Assembly (NCBI GenBank): GCA_023229425.1
Contig: JALNZG010000002.1
Span: forward strand, 310,001-374,000
DNA length: 64,000 nt
Direction: 5' to 3'
From: Ignavibacteriaceae bacterium
GTDB lineage: Bacteria; Bacteroidota; Ignavibacteria; Ignavibacteriales; Ignavibacteriaceae
Under the pieces are notes generated by a model. That model saw only the letters and a program-made list of their open reading frames with translations. It was not told the origin of the DNA and did no database searches. Below are positions 44,463 through 54,103 of this stretch, in pieces. Numbering within the stretch: the stretch's first letter is position 1; each line of letters opens with the position of its first letter. The position numbers and the translations under genes are program-made.

Positions 44463-47400
44463 ATGAAGAAATTTTTTATTCTTCTCGTTTTCACTTTGCT
44501 GACTTTTTCCCTTTTTGCTCAAAAAGAAGAAACAAAAGAAAAATTGAGCAGCGGCACTTTTAGCGGATTAAAATTCCGGAATATTGGTCCAGCCTGGAAC
44601 TCTGGGCGAATTTCCGACTTTGCAGTTAATCCAAATAATAAAAGCGAGTATTACGTTGCAGCCGCAAGCGGACATTTGTGGAAAACTACAAATAACGGAA
44701 CAAGCTGGAGCGCAATTGCCGACACACTTCCTTATTCTCTTGGAGTAGTAAAATTAGATCCGAATAACGCTAATGTTGTTTGGGTTGGAACCGGTGAGAA
44801 TAATCATCAACGAGCGCTTGGTTACGGATCGGGAATTTATAAATCAACCGATGGCGGACAAAGCTGGGCTTTTATGGGCTTAAAAGATTCGCGCCAAATA
44901 GGTGGTATTTGTATTGATCCTCGAAACTCTAATGTTGTTTACGTTGCCGCAGAAGGTTCTGTTTGGGGACCGGGCGGTGAACGCGGTCTTTATAAAACGA
45001 TTGATGCTGGAAAAACCTGGAACAAAGTTCTTAACATCAGCGAAAATACAGGTGTTAATAATATTGCTTTTGATCCGCGAAACCCTGATGTTCTTTATGC
45101 AACTTCGGAACAACGGCGAAGACACATCTTTACCAAAATTGGCGGCGGACCGGAAACAGCAGTATATAAATCAATTGATGCCGGTGCAACCTGGGAAAAA
45201 ATTATGAAAGGACTTCCATCCGTTGAGCTTGGTGGAACCGGTCTCGCGGTTTCTCCGGTTAATCCTGATATCGTTTATTTAAGTCTTGAAGCAGCAGAAA
45301 AAAGCAGCGGATTTTTCCGCTCGACAAATCGCGGTGCAAGCTGGGAAAAAATGAGCGACACATATTCTTCCGGTCAATATTTTAATGAGATTTATTGCGA
45401 CCCGAAAGACGTTGATAAAGTTTATTTAATGGATGTTATTTCTAAAGTTACAGAAGACGGTGGAAAAACATGGCGACCAATCGGGACAACCGCACGCCAT
45501 GTTGATGACCACGCTTTTTGGATCGATCCATCAGACACAAAACATATATTTATTGGCGGAGACGGTGGTGTTTATGAATCATTTGACGGCGGATCGAATT
45601 GGAATTTTAAAAGTAATTTACCAGTAACTCAATTTTACCGCGTAAGCGTTGACAACAGCTTACCGTTCTATAATGTTTTTGGCGGAACGCAGGATAACCA
45701 AAGCATGGGAGGTCCCTCTCGCACAATCAACGAAGATGGAATTATTAACAGCGATTGGATCATGACTGTCGGCGGCGACGGATTTTTTCAAGCGATTGAT
45801 CCAACAGATCCGAATATCATTTATTCCGAATGGCAGTATGGAAATATTATCCGCTATGATAAAAAAAGCGGTGAGTTAATTGAAATTCGCCCCGAGCCGG
45901 TAAAAGGAGAAAAAACATTTAAATGGTATTGGGATACTCCTTTCATTTTAAGTCCGCACGCACATACGCGTTTATACATTGCCGCTGAAAAAGTTTTTAG
46001 AAGTGATGACAGAGGAGATAGCTGGAGTGAAGTAAGCGGTGATTTAACAACCCAAACCGACCGGAATACTTTCCCTGTTATGGGAAAATATTGGAGCGTT
46101 GATGCGTTATCAAAAGATTTAAGTACTTCGCAATTCGGATTAATTGTTTCGCTTGCAGAATCACCATTAAAAGAAAATCTTTTATACGCAGGAACGGATG
46201 ACGGTTTAATTCAAGTAACTGAAGATGCAAAGACGTGGAGAAAAATTGATGATGTTCCCGATGTTCCGAAGTTTACACTTGTAAGCGATATTCTTCCTTC
46301 CCGCTTTACTGAAAATGTTGTTTACGCCTCTTTCAATAATCATAAACGTGATGATTTCAAACCGTACATTTTCAAAAGTAATGATAAAGGAAAAACATGG
46401 AAATCAATTTCCTCAAATTTGCCTGCTAGCGGCGCTGTTAATACTATCGTTGAAGACCCTGTTAATTCAAATCTTCTTTTTGTAGGAACAGAATGGGGAG
46501 TTTTCTTTTCAATTAACGGTGGTGAAAAATGGATTCAATTGAAAAATGGAATTCCAAATATTAAAGTAACCGATCTCGCAATTCAAGAAAGAGAAAATGA
46601 TTTAGTGGCAGCTACTTTCGGGCGCGGCTTTTTTATTCTTGATGATTATTCCGCATTGCGTTCAGTGTCGAAAACTTTGCTTGAAAAGGAAGCGGAAATA
46701 TTTCCAGTGCGTGATGCGCCGCTTTATATTCAAAGTCAAGGAAGATACGGGCAAGGAGCAACTTACTTCAAAGCTCCGAATCCGGAATTTGGCGCAACGA
46801 TCACGTATTATGTAAATGAAATTCCGAAAACTTTAAAAGCCGAAAGAAAAGAAAATGAGAAACCTCTTTTCAAAGATGGAAAACCCATTCCCCAGCCTTC
46901 GTATGAAGAGTCCAAAGCGGAAGAATCAGAAAAAGCTCCGTATTTCATTTTTACTTTTACGGATGAATCCGGTAACGTAATTAGAAAACTAACAAAAGCT
47001 GCCGAGGCAGGGGTGAACCGCATTACGTGGGATTTACGTTATGAATCAACTGAACCGGTTACCGTTAAAGAAAATAAATTTAATCCGACGGCAAAGCAAA
47101 ACAGCGCATTATTAGTCTTGCCCGGAAAATATAAAGTTAGTTTATCAATGGTTTTTCGCGGAGAAGAGAAACAACTTGCCGGACCGGTTGAATTTAACGC
47201 TATATCTTTAAACAACACAACACTTCCGGTTGCAGACCGCAAAGGGCTTGTGGCATTTCAACAAAAATCATACAATCTTGCAAGAGCTGTTTGGGGCGCG
47301 CAACGATTGACTCAAGAACTTCAAAGCAAAATGGAAATAATAAAACAAACGTTAACCAATACACCGTCGGTTTCTTTTTCGTTGATAAAAAAAGCAGATG

Positions 47401-47711
47401 CTGTTTCAAATAAACTTGATGAAATTCTTTTTGCTTTTAACGGAAAGCCGGGAAAAGCAAGTGCTGAAGAAATTCCTCCGCAAGAAGTTCCACTAAGTTG
47501 GCGCTTAGATAAAATGATTAACGCGCAAACAAACTCAACTTCGAATGTAACAAAAAACCAAAGAGTTGCTTACGATGTTTTACACGAATCAATTCAACCG
47601 ATACTGCAACGATTAAAACAGATCAGCGAAGTTGAAATAAAAGCGATTGAAAACGAAATGGAAAAACTTTGCGCACCATGGACACCGGGTAGAATTCCGG
47701 AAGAGAAGTAA
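44463..47711 (+). CDS. Large secreted VPS10/BNR beta-propeller protein
   Basis: The 1082-residue protein has a signal peptide (to about residue 19, LFAQ). Many Asp-box/BNR repeats follow (TTNNGTSWSAI, STDGGQSWAFM, TIDAGKTWNKV, SFDGGSNWNFK, SNDKGKTWKSI), forming one or two sortilin-type propellers over residues 30-720. A C-terminal region of about 350 residues has an immunoglobulin-like part (VNRITWDLRYEST) and helices. Similar proteins are annotated as glycosyl hydrolases, but no catalytic residues are evident. Unlike its neighbours it has no type IX sorting domain. Confidence 0.82.
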   Translation: MKKFFILLVFTLLTFSLFAQKEETKEKLSSGTFSGLKFRNIGPAWNSGRISDFAVNPNNKSEYYVAAASGHLWKTTNNGTSWSAIADTLPYSLGVVKLDPNNANVVWVGTGENNHQRALGYGSGIYKSTDGGQSWAFMGLKDSRQIGGICIDPRNSNVVYVAAEGSVWGPGGERGLYKTIDAGKTWNKVLNISENTGVNNIAFDPRNPDVLYATSEQRRRHIFTKIGGGPETAVYKSIDAGATWEKIMKGLPSVELGGTGLAVSPVNPDIVYLSLEAAEKSSGFFRSTNRGASWEKMSDTYSSGQYFNEIYCDPKDVDKVYLMDVISKVTEDGGKTWRPIGTTARHVDDHAFWIDPSDTKHIFIGGDGGVYESFDGGSNWNFKSNLPVTQFYRVSVDNSLPFYNVFGGTQDNQSMGGPSRTINEDGIINSDWIMTVGGDGFFQAIDPTDPNIIYSEWQYGNIIRYDKKSGELIEIRPEPVKGEKTFKWYWDTPFILSPHAHTRLYIAAEKVFRSDDRGDSWSEVSGDLTTQTDRNTFPVMGKYWSVDALSKDLSTSQFGLIVSLAESPLKENLLYAGTDDGLIQVTEDAKTWRKIDDVPDVPKFTLVSDILPSRFTENVVYASFNNHKRDDFKPYIFKSNDKGKTWKSISSNLPASGAVNTIVEDPVNSNLLFVGTEWGVFFSINGGEKWIQLKNGIPNIKVTDLAIQERENDLVAATFGRGFFILDDYSALRSVSKTLLEKEAEIFPVRDAPLYIQSQGRYGQGATYFKAPNPEFGATITYYVNEIPKTLKAERKENEKPLFKDGKPIPQPSYEESKAEESEKAPYFIFTFTDESGNVIRKLTKAAEAGVNRITWDLRYESTEPVTVKENKFNPTAKQNSALLVLPGKYKVSLSMVFRGEEKQLAGPVEFNAISLNNTTLPVADRKGLVAFQQKSYNLARAVWGAQRLTQELQSKMEIIKQTLTNTPSVSFSLIKKADAVSNKLDEILFAFNGKPGKASAEEIPPQEVPLSWRLDKMINAQTNSTSNVTKNQRVAYDVLHESIQPILQRLKQISEVEIKAIENEMEKLCAPWTPGRIPEEK

Positions 47712-47730
47712 ACAAGAAATAGTTGTATTT

Positions 47731-48672
47731 ATGAACATCCAAAACAGAATAACTTCTCTTTTCAACATTCGTTATCCAATAATTCAAGCAGGTATGGTTT
47801 GGGTGAGTGGATGGAAACTTGCTGCCGCGGTTTCAAATGCTGGCGGATTGGGACTTATCGGCGCCGGTTCAATGAAGCCTGAATTACTTCGCGAACATAT
47901 TCAAAAGTGCAAGTCCGCAACGCAGAAACCATTCGGAGTAAACATTCCCCTTCTTCGCCGTGATGCGGATGAATTAATTGCATTGGCGATTGAAGAAAAA
48001 ATAGACATTGTTTTTACTTCTGCCGGTCATCCGGGAAGGCATATTGACAAATTGAAATCAAATAATATCAATGTTGTGCATGTTGTTTCGAATGTAAAGC
48101 AAGCAAAAAAATCAGAGGAAGTTGGGTGTGATGCAATTGTCGGCGAAGGAGTTGAAGCCGGCGGACATAACGGCGGTGATGAAATAACGACACTTTGTTT
48201 AATTCCGCAGTTGGTTGATGCTGTGAAAATTCCCGTTATCGCCGCAGGCGGAATTGCAGACGGAAGACAAATTGCCGCAGTATTTTGTCTCGGCGCTGAC
48301 GCTGTACAAATAGGAACTTTGTTTGCTGCTACGGTTGAATCATCCGCGCACAAAAATTATAAAAGGAAAATAGTCGAAGCAAAAGACGGCGATACGGTTT
48401 TATCTTTTAGAAAAGTTGCGTTAATGAGAATGTTAAAAAATGAATTCGCAATAAAAGCTGTCCAAGCGGAAACAAACGGTTTATCGAAAGAAGAGATGGT
48501 TTCTTTTCTGGATCATAAGCGTGAGATGAAAGGAATATTTGAAGGGAATGAAATTGATGGCGCAATGGAAGCCGGACAAAGTTCTGGTTTGGTGAAAGAA
48601 ATTTTAACCGTGCAGCAGGTTTTTGATAAATTGGTTAAAGAATATGACGAAACAAAAAGCAAGCAGCGGTAG
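47731..48672 (+). CDS. Nitronate monooxygenase family flavoprotein
   Basis: The 313-residue FMN-dependent TIM barrel starts with RITSLFNIRYPIIQAGMVWV. It has AVSNAGGLGLIG, the FMN phosphate-binding EGVEAGGHNGGD and IAAGGIADGRQ. The family includes nitronate monooxygenases and FabK-type enoyl reductases; the length and EAGGH motif do not fully separate these. The ATG at 47731 is chosen because upstream in-frame codons lie in the previous gene. Confidence 0.88.
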   Translation: MNIQNRITSLFNIRYPIIQAGMVWVSGWKLAAAVSNAGGLGLIGAGSMKPELLREHIQKCKSATQKPFGVNIPLLRRDADELIALAIEEKIDIVFTSAGHPGRHIDKLKSNNINVVHVVSNVKQAKKSEEVGCDAIVGEGVEAGGHNGGDEITTLCLIPQLVDAVKIPVIAAGGIADGRQIAAVFCLGADAVQIGTLFAATVESSAHKNYKRKIVEAKDGDTVLSFRKVALMRMLKNEFAIKAVQAETNGLSKEEMVSFLDHKREMKGIFEGNEIDGAMEAGQSSGLVKEILTVQQVFDKLVKEYDETKSKQR

Positions 48673-48692
48673 AGTTATGATCAACCGCTGCT
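48662..48692. terminator. Hairpin between convergent genes
   Basis: AGCAGCGGT (48662-48670) and ACCGCTGCT (48684-48692) form a 9-bp stem overlapping the stop codon. A T-run follows on each strand (GGTTTT; GCTTTTTG on the minus strand). Confidence 0.55.
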
Positions 48693-48701
48693 GGTTTTAA
48701 C

Positions 48702-49574
48702 TTATTCTTTTTCGCTCAAGAGGATTTCTTTATACTTTGATAAATTTTGTATTTGCGCTTCGCTTAACTTAGGATATTCAAGATTCAACTTTTCCAAAGT
48801 TTCTACGATCACTTCTGAAATAATCAATCGTGCAAACCATTTTTTATCAGCCGGAATAATGTACCACGGGGCTTCTTTTGCTGCCGTTCCGGCGATAGCT
48901 TCTTCAGTAACTTTTTGATATTCATCCCAAAGTCCGCGCTCCTTTATATCCGATGAGGAAAATTTCCAGTTCTTTGCGGGATTCTCAATTCGCTCCATGA
49001 ATCTTCTTTTCTGTTCTTCTTTAGAAACATTCAAGAAGAACTTTACAGTAAGGATTCCGTTTTCATAAAGGTAGCGTTCAAAATTACTTATCTGCCGGAA
49101 GCGGTCACTCCACAAATCTTCCGTCATAAATTGATATGGAAGCTGAGAAGTTTTTACATAATCGTTAACGCGAACGACCAGAACTTCTTCATAATGCGAA
49201 CGGTTAAAAATTCCGATACGCCCCCGTTCAGGAAGCGATTTGGTAATGCGCCATAAATAATCATGGTCCATTTCTTCCGCAGAAGGCTGCTTAAAGCTGA
49301 AGACTTGAGTTCCTTGGGGATTTAATCCGCTCATAACATGTTTAATGGCTCCGTCTTTACCCGCGGCATCCAATGCCTGGAAAATAATGAGTAGCGCCCA
49401 CTTATTATCTGCATAAAGTTTGTCTTGTAATTCAGCCATTCGCTTGACATTTTTTTCAAGAAACTTTTGCGCGCTTTCTTTCGATTTAAGCTTGCCTGAA
49501 TAGCTTGGCGAGTAATTGGAAAGGGAGAACTTCTTTTTAGAAACAACTTTGAACTTTGAAAGATTGATGTCCAT
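48702..49574 (-). CDS. Polyphosphate kinase 2 family protein
   Basis: The 290-residue single-domain PPK2 has Walker A-like FQALDAAGKDGAIKHV (about 67-82), GLNPQGTQVFSF, and the Walker B/lid region RIGIFNRSHYEEVLV. PPK2 enzymes use polyphosphate to phosphorylate nucleoside mono- or diphosphates. It stands alone, convergent with the nitronate monooxygenase gene. Confidence 0.92.
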   Translation of the reverse strand: MDINLSKFKVVSKKKFSLSNYSPSYSGKLKSKESAQKFLEKNVKRMAELQDKLYADNKWALLIIFQALDAAGKDGAIKHVMSGLNPQGTQVFSFKQPSAEEMDHDYLWRITKSLPERGRIGIFNRSHYEEVLVVRVNDYVKTSQLPYQFMTEDLWSDRFRQISNFERYLYENGILTVKFFLNVSKEEQKRRFMERIENPAKNWKFSSSDIKERGLWDEYQKVTEEAIAGTAAKEAPWYIIPADKKWFARLIISEVIVETLEKLNLEYPKLSEAQIQNLSKYKEILLSEKE

Positions 49575-49657
49575 AACTACCTCTAATCAAGTTATTGAAT
49601 TTTTCAAAAGAAAACTTCCACTTTTTTATGACATTGTCAAGAAGAAAATTAAATATT

Positions 49658-50242
49658 TTAATAAAGTTGAAACATACCCCGCAGCGCAGATTCGTGATTT
49701 AGCGCTATTTTCAATCCAATAATGATAAGAATTATTCCGCCGATCACCTCTACAGTCCTGCCGAATTTATTTCCTAATCGGCTACCTGCCAAAAGTCCGA
49801 GTAAAGAAAGGATAGCGGTGATAATCCCGATCAATATACTTGGATACCAAATATTGTATCCGAGAAGTGCAAGACTAAAACCCACTGCGAGTGCATCAAT
49901 ACTGGTTGCAAAAGAAAGCATGATCAGAGCCATTCCTCTGGAGGGATCGGATTTTTGTGTCTCTTCTCTTTCTAAAAACGAAGATTTAATCATTCTTGTT
50001 CCGATGGCAACTAACAGGATCAAAGCAATCCAATGATCAATCTCTGCAATAAACGGTTCCACTGTTGAACCGAGATACCAACCGATAACCGGCATAAGAA
50101 ATTGGAATAATCCGAAATGGAACGGAAGTCGAAATAAATCGCGCCAAGTTCGAGTTTTTATAGAAGTGCCAACGCTGAGTGAAACGGCGAAAGCGTCTAA
50201 TGCTAAACCGAGAGAGAGAAGAAGTGTTTCTATAAATCCCAT
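49658..50242 (-). CDS. MntP-like manganese efflux pump
   Basis: The 194-residue protein has six membrane helices. The DUF204/MntP repeats each have an acidic residue in helix: LGLALDAFAVSLSVG near the N terminus and FATSIDALAVGFSLAL in the middle. This family exports Mn(II). No yybP-ykoY riboswitch-like structure is apparent in the 100 bases upstream. Confidence 0.88.
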   Translation of the reverse strand: MGFIETLLLSLGLALDAFAVSLSVGTSIKTRTWRDLFRLPFHFGLFQFLMPVIGWYLGSTVEPFIAEIDHWIALILLVAIGTRMIKSSFLEREETQKSDPSRGMALIMLSFATSIDALAVGFSLALLGYNIWYPSILIGIITAILSLLGLLAGSRLGNKFGRTVEVIGGIILIIIGLKIALNHESALRGMFQLY

Positions 50243-50312
50243 AAATCTTAAGGTGTTAGAGAAAAAATCCGGAAAGGTTTTGAAATCTATTTTTATTGCG
50301 TAAATAGTTATC

Positions 50313-50320
50313 TACTTTTG
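50313..50320 (+). promoter_or_regulatory. Candidate -7 element (TACTTTTG) of the secreted esterase gene
   Basis: It matches TAnnTTTG 23 bases before the ATG; TTTT lies 19 bases further upstream. The transcript would begin near 50327. Confidence 0.35.
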
Positions 50321-50342
50321 ATAAGTAAATTTAGGATATTAT

Positions 50343-51836
50343 ATGAAGAAATTTCTTGTGCTTTTATTATTTGTTTTGGCGATTAACAATTCGCTTTTAG
50401 GGCAGACACAATTTCAAAATTTTTTAAACTACGCAAACACCATTACTGATTCACTTCAAAAAAACGCGGTACTCGATAGCTTTATCACGTATCACAAAGC
50501 AATTCGAATTCCAATTGCCGAAGGAAATTTCGCAATTTTTCTCTATAAAGGAAATGTCACCACCGTTTCTGTTGCGGGGGATTTTAACGGTTGGCAGCCA
50601 AATTTACCCATGGTAAAAGTTTCGAAATCAAATTTCTTTTACGCAGCAAAAATTTTTGAATTAAGTGCCCGCGTAGATTATAAATTGGTGCTTAACAGCA
50701 GTAACTGGTATCTCGATCAACTCAATCCAAACACCTGTACTGGGGGATTTGGACCAAATTCTGAATTAGCAATGCCCGAATATGTTCAACCGAAAGAAAT
50801 AAAATACGATGCAACAATTCCACACGGTAAAATTGAGCAGAAAACTATTATCAGCGCAAATGTAAACACCTCATATCAATTAAAAATTTATTTGCCCCCT
50901 GATTATAATCCAGCCGAAGGAAAAGTTTATCCTACGGTTTATTTTCAAGATGGGTTTGAATACATTGATTTAGCAGGCGCAGTAAACGTGATAGATAATT
51001 TGCAAGCTGCAAATAAAATTGAAAAAGTAATCGCAGTTTTTGTTCGACCAAACAACAGGAATGAGGAATATGCACTTTCGAAGCGAATACAATACCGGCT
51101 GTTTTTTGTAAATGAACTTGTTCCGTTTATTGATTCGGTTTATAAAACAGAACAATCACCAAAAAGAAGATTAGTGCTTGGTGATTCCTACGGAGGAAAT
51201 ATTTCCGCATTAATATGTTATTATCATTCCGAAATTTTCGGCAACTGCGGTCTGCATTCCGGTGCATTTCAAACCAACAATTATGAAGCATATAGTCTTT
51301 TTGTTTCTTCGCCTAAAAAAGAAGTTAAGTTTTCTATGGTTTGGGGAACTTACGAATCGCTTTATCCGAACATGCGACAGTTTAGAGATTTTCTAAATGC
51401 AAACCAGTACGAGTATAATTGGTCGGAACTGCCGGAAGGACATAGCTGGGGTTTGTGGCGCGCCAACATTGATTTTATGCTCGAATATATTTTTCCTTTT
51501 GTACCAACAGGAATTAATGAAGGATCAAATATTCCACCTGATAAATTTGAATTGCACCAGAATTATCCGAATCCGTTTAATCCTGAAACAGTTATAGGCT
51601 ATCAGTTATCAGTAAACAGTAAAGTCAGTTTAAAAGTTTTTGATATTCTCGGGAAAGAAGTTCAGACATTGGTCAATGAAGAAAAACCAGCCGGCGCTTA
51701 CAAAGTTGAATTTAATTCCGGACAAAGATCAACCAACAACAACAAACTGACTAGCGGCATTTATTTGTATCAGTTAAGAGCGGGTTCTGTGGAAGGTGGA
51801 TTTGTTCAAACAAAAAAAATGATCGTTTTAAAATAA
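50343..51836 (+). CDS. Secreted enterochelin-esterase-like hydrolase with type IX sorting domain
   Basis: The 497-residue protein has a signal peptide to about residue 20. An N-terminal E-set/CBM48-like module (about 50-130, VTTVSVAGDFNGWQPNLP) precedes an esterase-D alpha/beta-hydrolase domain (about 150-385) with the nucleophile Ser in LGDSYGGNISAL and a likely catalytic His in EGHSWGLWR. The type IX sorting domain begins LHQNYPNPFNPETV. The arrangement resembles secreted carbohydrate or siderophore esterases; the substrate is unknown. Confidence 0.85.
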   Translation: MKKFLVLLLFVLAINNSLLGQTQFQNFLNYANTITDSLQKNAVLDSFITYHKAIRIPIAEGNFAIFLYKGNVTTVSVAGDFNGWQPNLPMVKVSKSNFFYAAKIFELSARVDYKLVLNSSNWYLDQLNPNTCTGGFGPNSELAMPEYVQPKEIKYDATIPHGKIEQKTIISANVNTSYQLKIYLPPDYNPAEGKVYPTVYFQDGFEYIDLAGAVNVIDNLQAANKIEKVIAVFVRPNNRNEEYALSKRIQYRLFFVNELVPFIDSVYKTEQSPKRRLVLGDSYGGNISALICYYHSEIFGNCGLHSGAFQTNNYEAYSLFVSSPKKEVKFSMVWGTYESLYPNMRQFRDFLNANQYEYNWSELPEGHSWGLWRANIDFMLEYIFPFVPTGINEGSNIPPDKFELHQNYPNPFNPETVIGYQLSVNSKVSLKVFDILGKEVQTLVNEEKPAGAYKVEFNSGQRSTNNNKLTSGIYLYQLRAGSVEGGFVQTKKMIVLK

Positions 51837-51839
51837 ATA

Positions 51840-51861
51840 AGCCGGTTTGTAACAACCGGCT
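51840..51861. terminator. Hairpin between convergent esterase and DUF2231 genes
   Basis: AGCCGGTT (51840-51847) pairs perfectly with AACCGGCT (51854-51861). T-tracts are weak on both sides. Confidence 0.5.
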
Positions 51862-51904
51862 CTGCAATTAATAAAAAAGCAAAACGAATTATTTTGTGGA
51901 AGTT

Positions 51905-52408
51905 TTAATCTTCGTCGTCATCTTTATCATCATCTTTTTCTTGTTCGATTGTTCCTTGGTTTGCACCAGAATTTACTTGAACACCGGCAGCGTGTTTATA
52001 AACTAATTCGCCGCCATAATAACCGGTTCGCGCAACAGAAAGAACCCCGGCAAGAAAAAGGACAAAAGCCGCATATTTGAATACGCCTTCAAATTTTTTC
52101 ATCCACACCAAAGCAATTCTTACAATGGCGGCGCCCGCCATTAACCAAAGAGTCAATTGTGCTGCGTGCTCATGAGTTTCCAGTGCGTTTTTTAATTGTC
52201 CTGTTTCAGAAACGCCGTCACCGGCAATATCGCCTGTAATATAAGCTGCAACAACACCAAGCGTTCCCAATATCAATAAATAGAAGGCCGCTTTGGTAAA
52301 AAATTCCTTCTTCAAAAAAAGACCGACAACTTCAGAAAGAAATCCGACGATTAAGAGAGCAATCGGAAAATGGACAATCATCGGATGAAGATGACTTGTA
52401 TCAAACAT
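51905..52408 (-). CDS. DUF2231-family four-helix membrane protein
   Basis: The 167-residue protein begins FDTSHLHPMIVHFPIALLI, the DUF2231 signature with its conserved His residues. It has about four membrane helices with ETHEHAAQLTLWLM in the third, and a very acidic tail (KDDDKDDDED). Related proteins are thought to bind heme or quinone. The ATG at 52406-52408 is chosen over an upstream in-frame codon because GGAG is spaced seven bases before it and the protein begins as the family does. Confidence 0.85.
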   Translation of the reverse strand: MFDTSHLHPMIVHFPIALLIVGFLSEVVGLFLKKEFFTKAAFYLLILGTLGVVAAYITGDIAGDGVSETGQLKNALETHEHAAQLTLWLMAGAAIVRIALVWMKKFEGVFKYAAFVLFLAGVLSVARTGYYGGELVYKHAAGVQVNSGANQGTIEQEKDDDKDDDED

Positions 52409-52583
52409 AAAATCTCCTATTTTTTTATTGAAACTTAATTTCATTTAGCTTAAAACTTTCTAAAAGATGACTTAAAAAAAGGTTAAAATTCTGCAAGAGA
52501 AAAGTTAACCCAAATAGGATTGAATGGTTTAGACAACTTAAAAAGGTGTTAACCTTCTTCGTAAATGATTATAAAATTAGCAT

Positions 52584-52617
52584 AAAAAAACCTTGAAGGA
52601 TTATTTATCCTTCAGGG
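52584..52617 (-). terminator. Terminator of the DUF4097 gene
   Basis: CCTTGAAGGAT (52591-52601) pairs with ATCCTTCAGGG (52607-52617), one mismatch. The A7 at 52584-52590 becomes a T-tract on the minus strand. Confidence 0.75.
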
Positions 52618-52641
52618 TAAATTATTGGAGAAAAGATTTTT

Positions 52642-53556
52642 TTACTTTTTCTTTACTTCAATATCGCCGCCGGAAGTTCGGCAGATTAAACTTTTCCCAC
52701 CTTTATTTAGATCAGCTTCAAAACGGGAAGAAGAAATTTTTATAACATTGTTTGTAGTGAGTTCACAGCTAATGCTTCCGCCGGAGGTTTTTAAATTTGC
52801 CTTCGCATTAAAATCTGCCGGTAAATAAACATCAATATCACCACCGGAAGTTGAAAGATCGATGCCGAGATTTTCTCCCCAATAATCTAATTTTATATCA
52901 CCACCTGAAGTAGAAGCGTCAATTCTAGCTTTTCCGCCTTTTAATTCAACATCACCGCCGGAAGTAGAAACTTCAAGATCACCGTTAAAATCAACAACAG
53001 AAATATCGCCGCCCGAAGTGGAAGCTTTTGTATTTCCATTATTGTTTTTTACAATTATATCTCCACCGGAGGTTGAAACATTAGTGTTTCCCATATTATC
53101 ATAAAGTTTTAAATCACCACCGGAAGTTTTCCCATCAATATTTCCGGATAAATTTTTAACGCCGATATTTCCGCCGGAAGTGGAAACTTTTGCGTTATAT
53201 GATTTTGGAACCATAATTTCAAAACGGACACGAAGTGAATGTCCCCAATTAAAGCCCCAGAAACTATCTTTTCTTTTTGAAACAATGGAAACGCCCCAGT
53301 CCTCATCTTGGAATTTAAATTCCAATTTTTCTTTTGCTTTGTTGTTTCCATAAACCTTAATATAGACCTCATTCTTGTCCCAAGTTTCAATTTTAACACT
53401 TCCGCTTTGGGTTTCAACTTTTAAAAGTTTGCCCGGGGTTGTAGCAAAAGTTTTTTCATGAAGCAGCGACAAATCTTCGGGAAGCGCTGTTCCCAAAAAC
53501 TGCATTGTGAGTACTGCCGTAATAATTAACGGAAGAAAAACATTTTTCCTTTTCAT
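52642..53556 (-). CDS. DUF4097 family secreted beta-helix-like protein
   Basis: The 304-residue protein has a signal peptide (about 1-25) and a C-terminal two-thirds made of at least eight repeats of 16-24 residues. Each has the core (S/T)TSGGDI followed by a short variable strand, giving a right-handed adhesin-like beta-solenoid. DUF4097 proteins are envelope-associated and of unknown function. It is followed by a clear terminator. Confidence 0.85.
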   Translation of the reverse strand: MKRKNVFLPLIITAVLTMQFLGTALPEDLSLLHEKTFATTPGKLLKVETQSGSVKIETWDKNEVYIKVYGNNKAKEKLEFKFQDEDWGVSIVSKRKDSFWGFNWGHSLRVRFEIMVPKSYNAKVSTSGGNIGVKNLSGNIDGKTSGGDLKLYDNMGNTNVSTSGGDIIVKNNNGNTKASTSGGDISVVDFNGDLEVSTSGGDVELKGGKARIDASTSGGDIKLDYWGENLGIDLSTSGGDIDVYLPADFNAKANLKTSGGSISCELTTNNVIKISSSRFEADLNKGGKSLICRTSGGDIEVKKK

Positions 53557-53695
53557 TTCGACTCCTATTTTTGTTTTTAGACTTACAAAAAATTATAAGG
53601 TTACAACCGATAAATCTTATTTCGGTAAAAAATCTTGATGCCAATTTATTAGCTTTAAAGGAAAGATTAAAATTTATTATGTTGAAAGGAAAATA

Positions 53696-54103
53696 TTGAA
53701 GATAAAAGTTAATAAAGCGGGGATATTTAACCGGCTTGATACCTTAATCATCCGTGTTAAAGATATGGAAGAAGCAAAAAATTGGTACATTGAAAATCTG
53801 AAATTTTTTCCGGTGTACAGCGACGAGGAAAGCAAGATCACCGTTTTTGATATGGCGGGAACAACCACTTTAACTATTTGGCAGTTTGATGAAAACGAAA
53901 CCGGCGGAACAATGAACCAGGGAAATACGTACGCGGTCTTTAATTGTGAAGATGCCGAACAGGTGTTTAAATCCTTAAAGAAAAAGGGAGTTGCTGTTGA
54001 TAATTTTGTAGCCTCCGAAGATGTCTCACTTTTTAATTTTTACGATCTTGACGGAAATAAATTTGAAGTGATCGAAATAAAAGAAAAGATTGACGAGGAA
54101 TGA
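53696..54103 (+). CDS. VOC (glyoxalase/bleomycin-resistance fold) family protein
   Basis: The 135-residue protein has two beta-alpha-beta-beta-beta modules: LDTLIIRVKDMEEAKNWYIENL at the start and a second ending FNFYDLDGNKFEVIE, with a Glu ligand near the C terminus. The substrate cannot be told. The TTG start has AAAGGA about seven bases upstream. The stop overlaps the next start as ATGA, so the two genes are coupled. Confidence 0.88.
   Translation: MKIKVNKAGIFNRLDTLIIRVKDMEEAKNWYIENLKFFPVYSDEESKITVFDMAGTTTLTIWQFDENETGGTMNQGNTYAVFNCEDAEQVFKSLKKKGVAVDNFVASEDVSLFNFYDLDGNKFEVIEIKEKIDEE

Noticed and set aside
47647..47730. Longer N terminus for the nitronate monooxygenase
   Set aside because: The extra codons lie inside the preceding propeller gene, and the family sequence begins at 47731.
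50243..50342. Possible manganese riboswitch upstream of the mntP-like gene
   Set aside because: No yybP-ykoY-like conserved loops or stems are visible in the 100 available bases.
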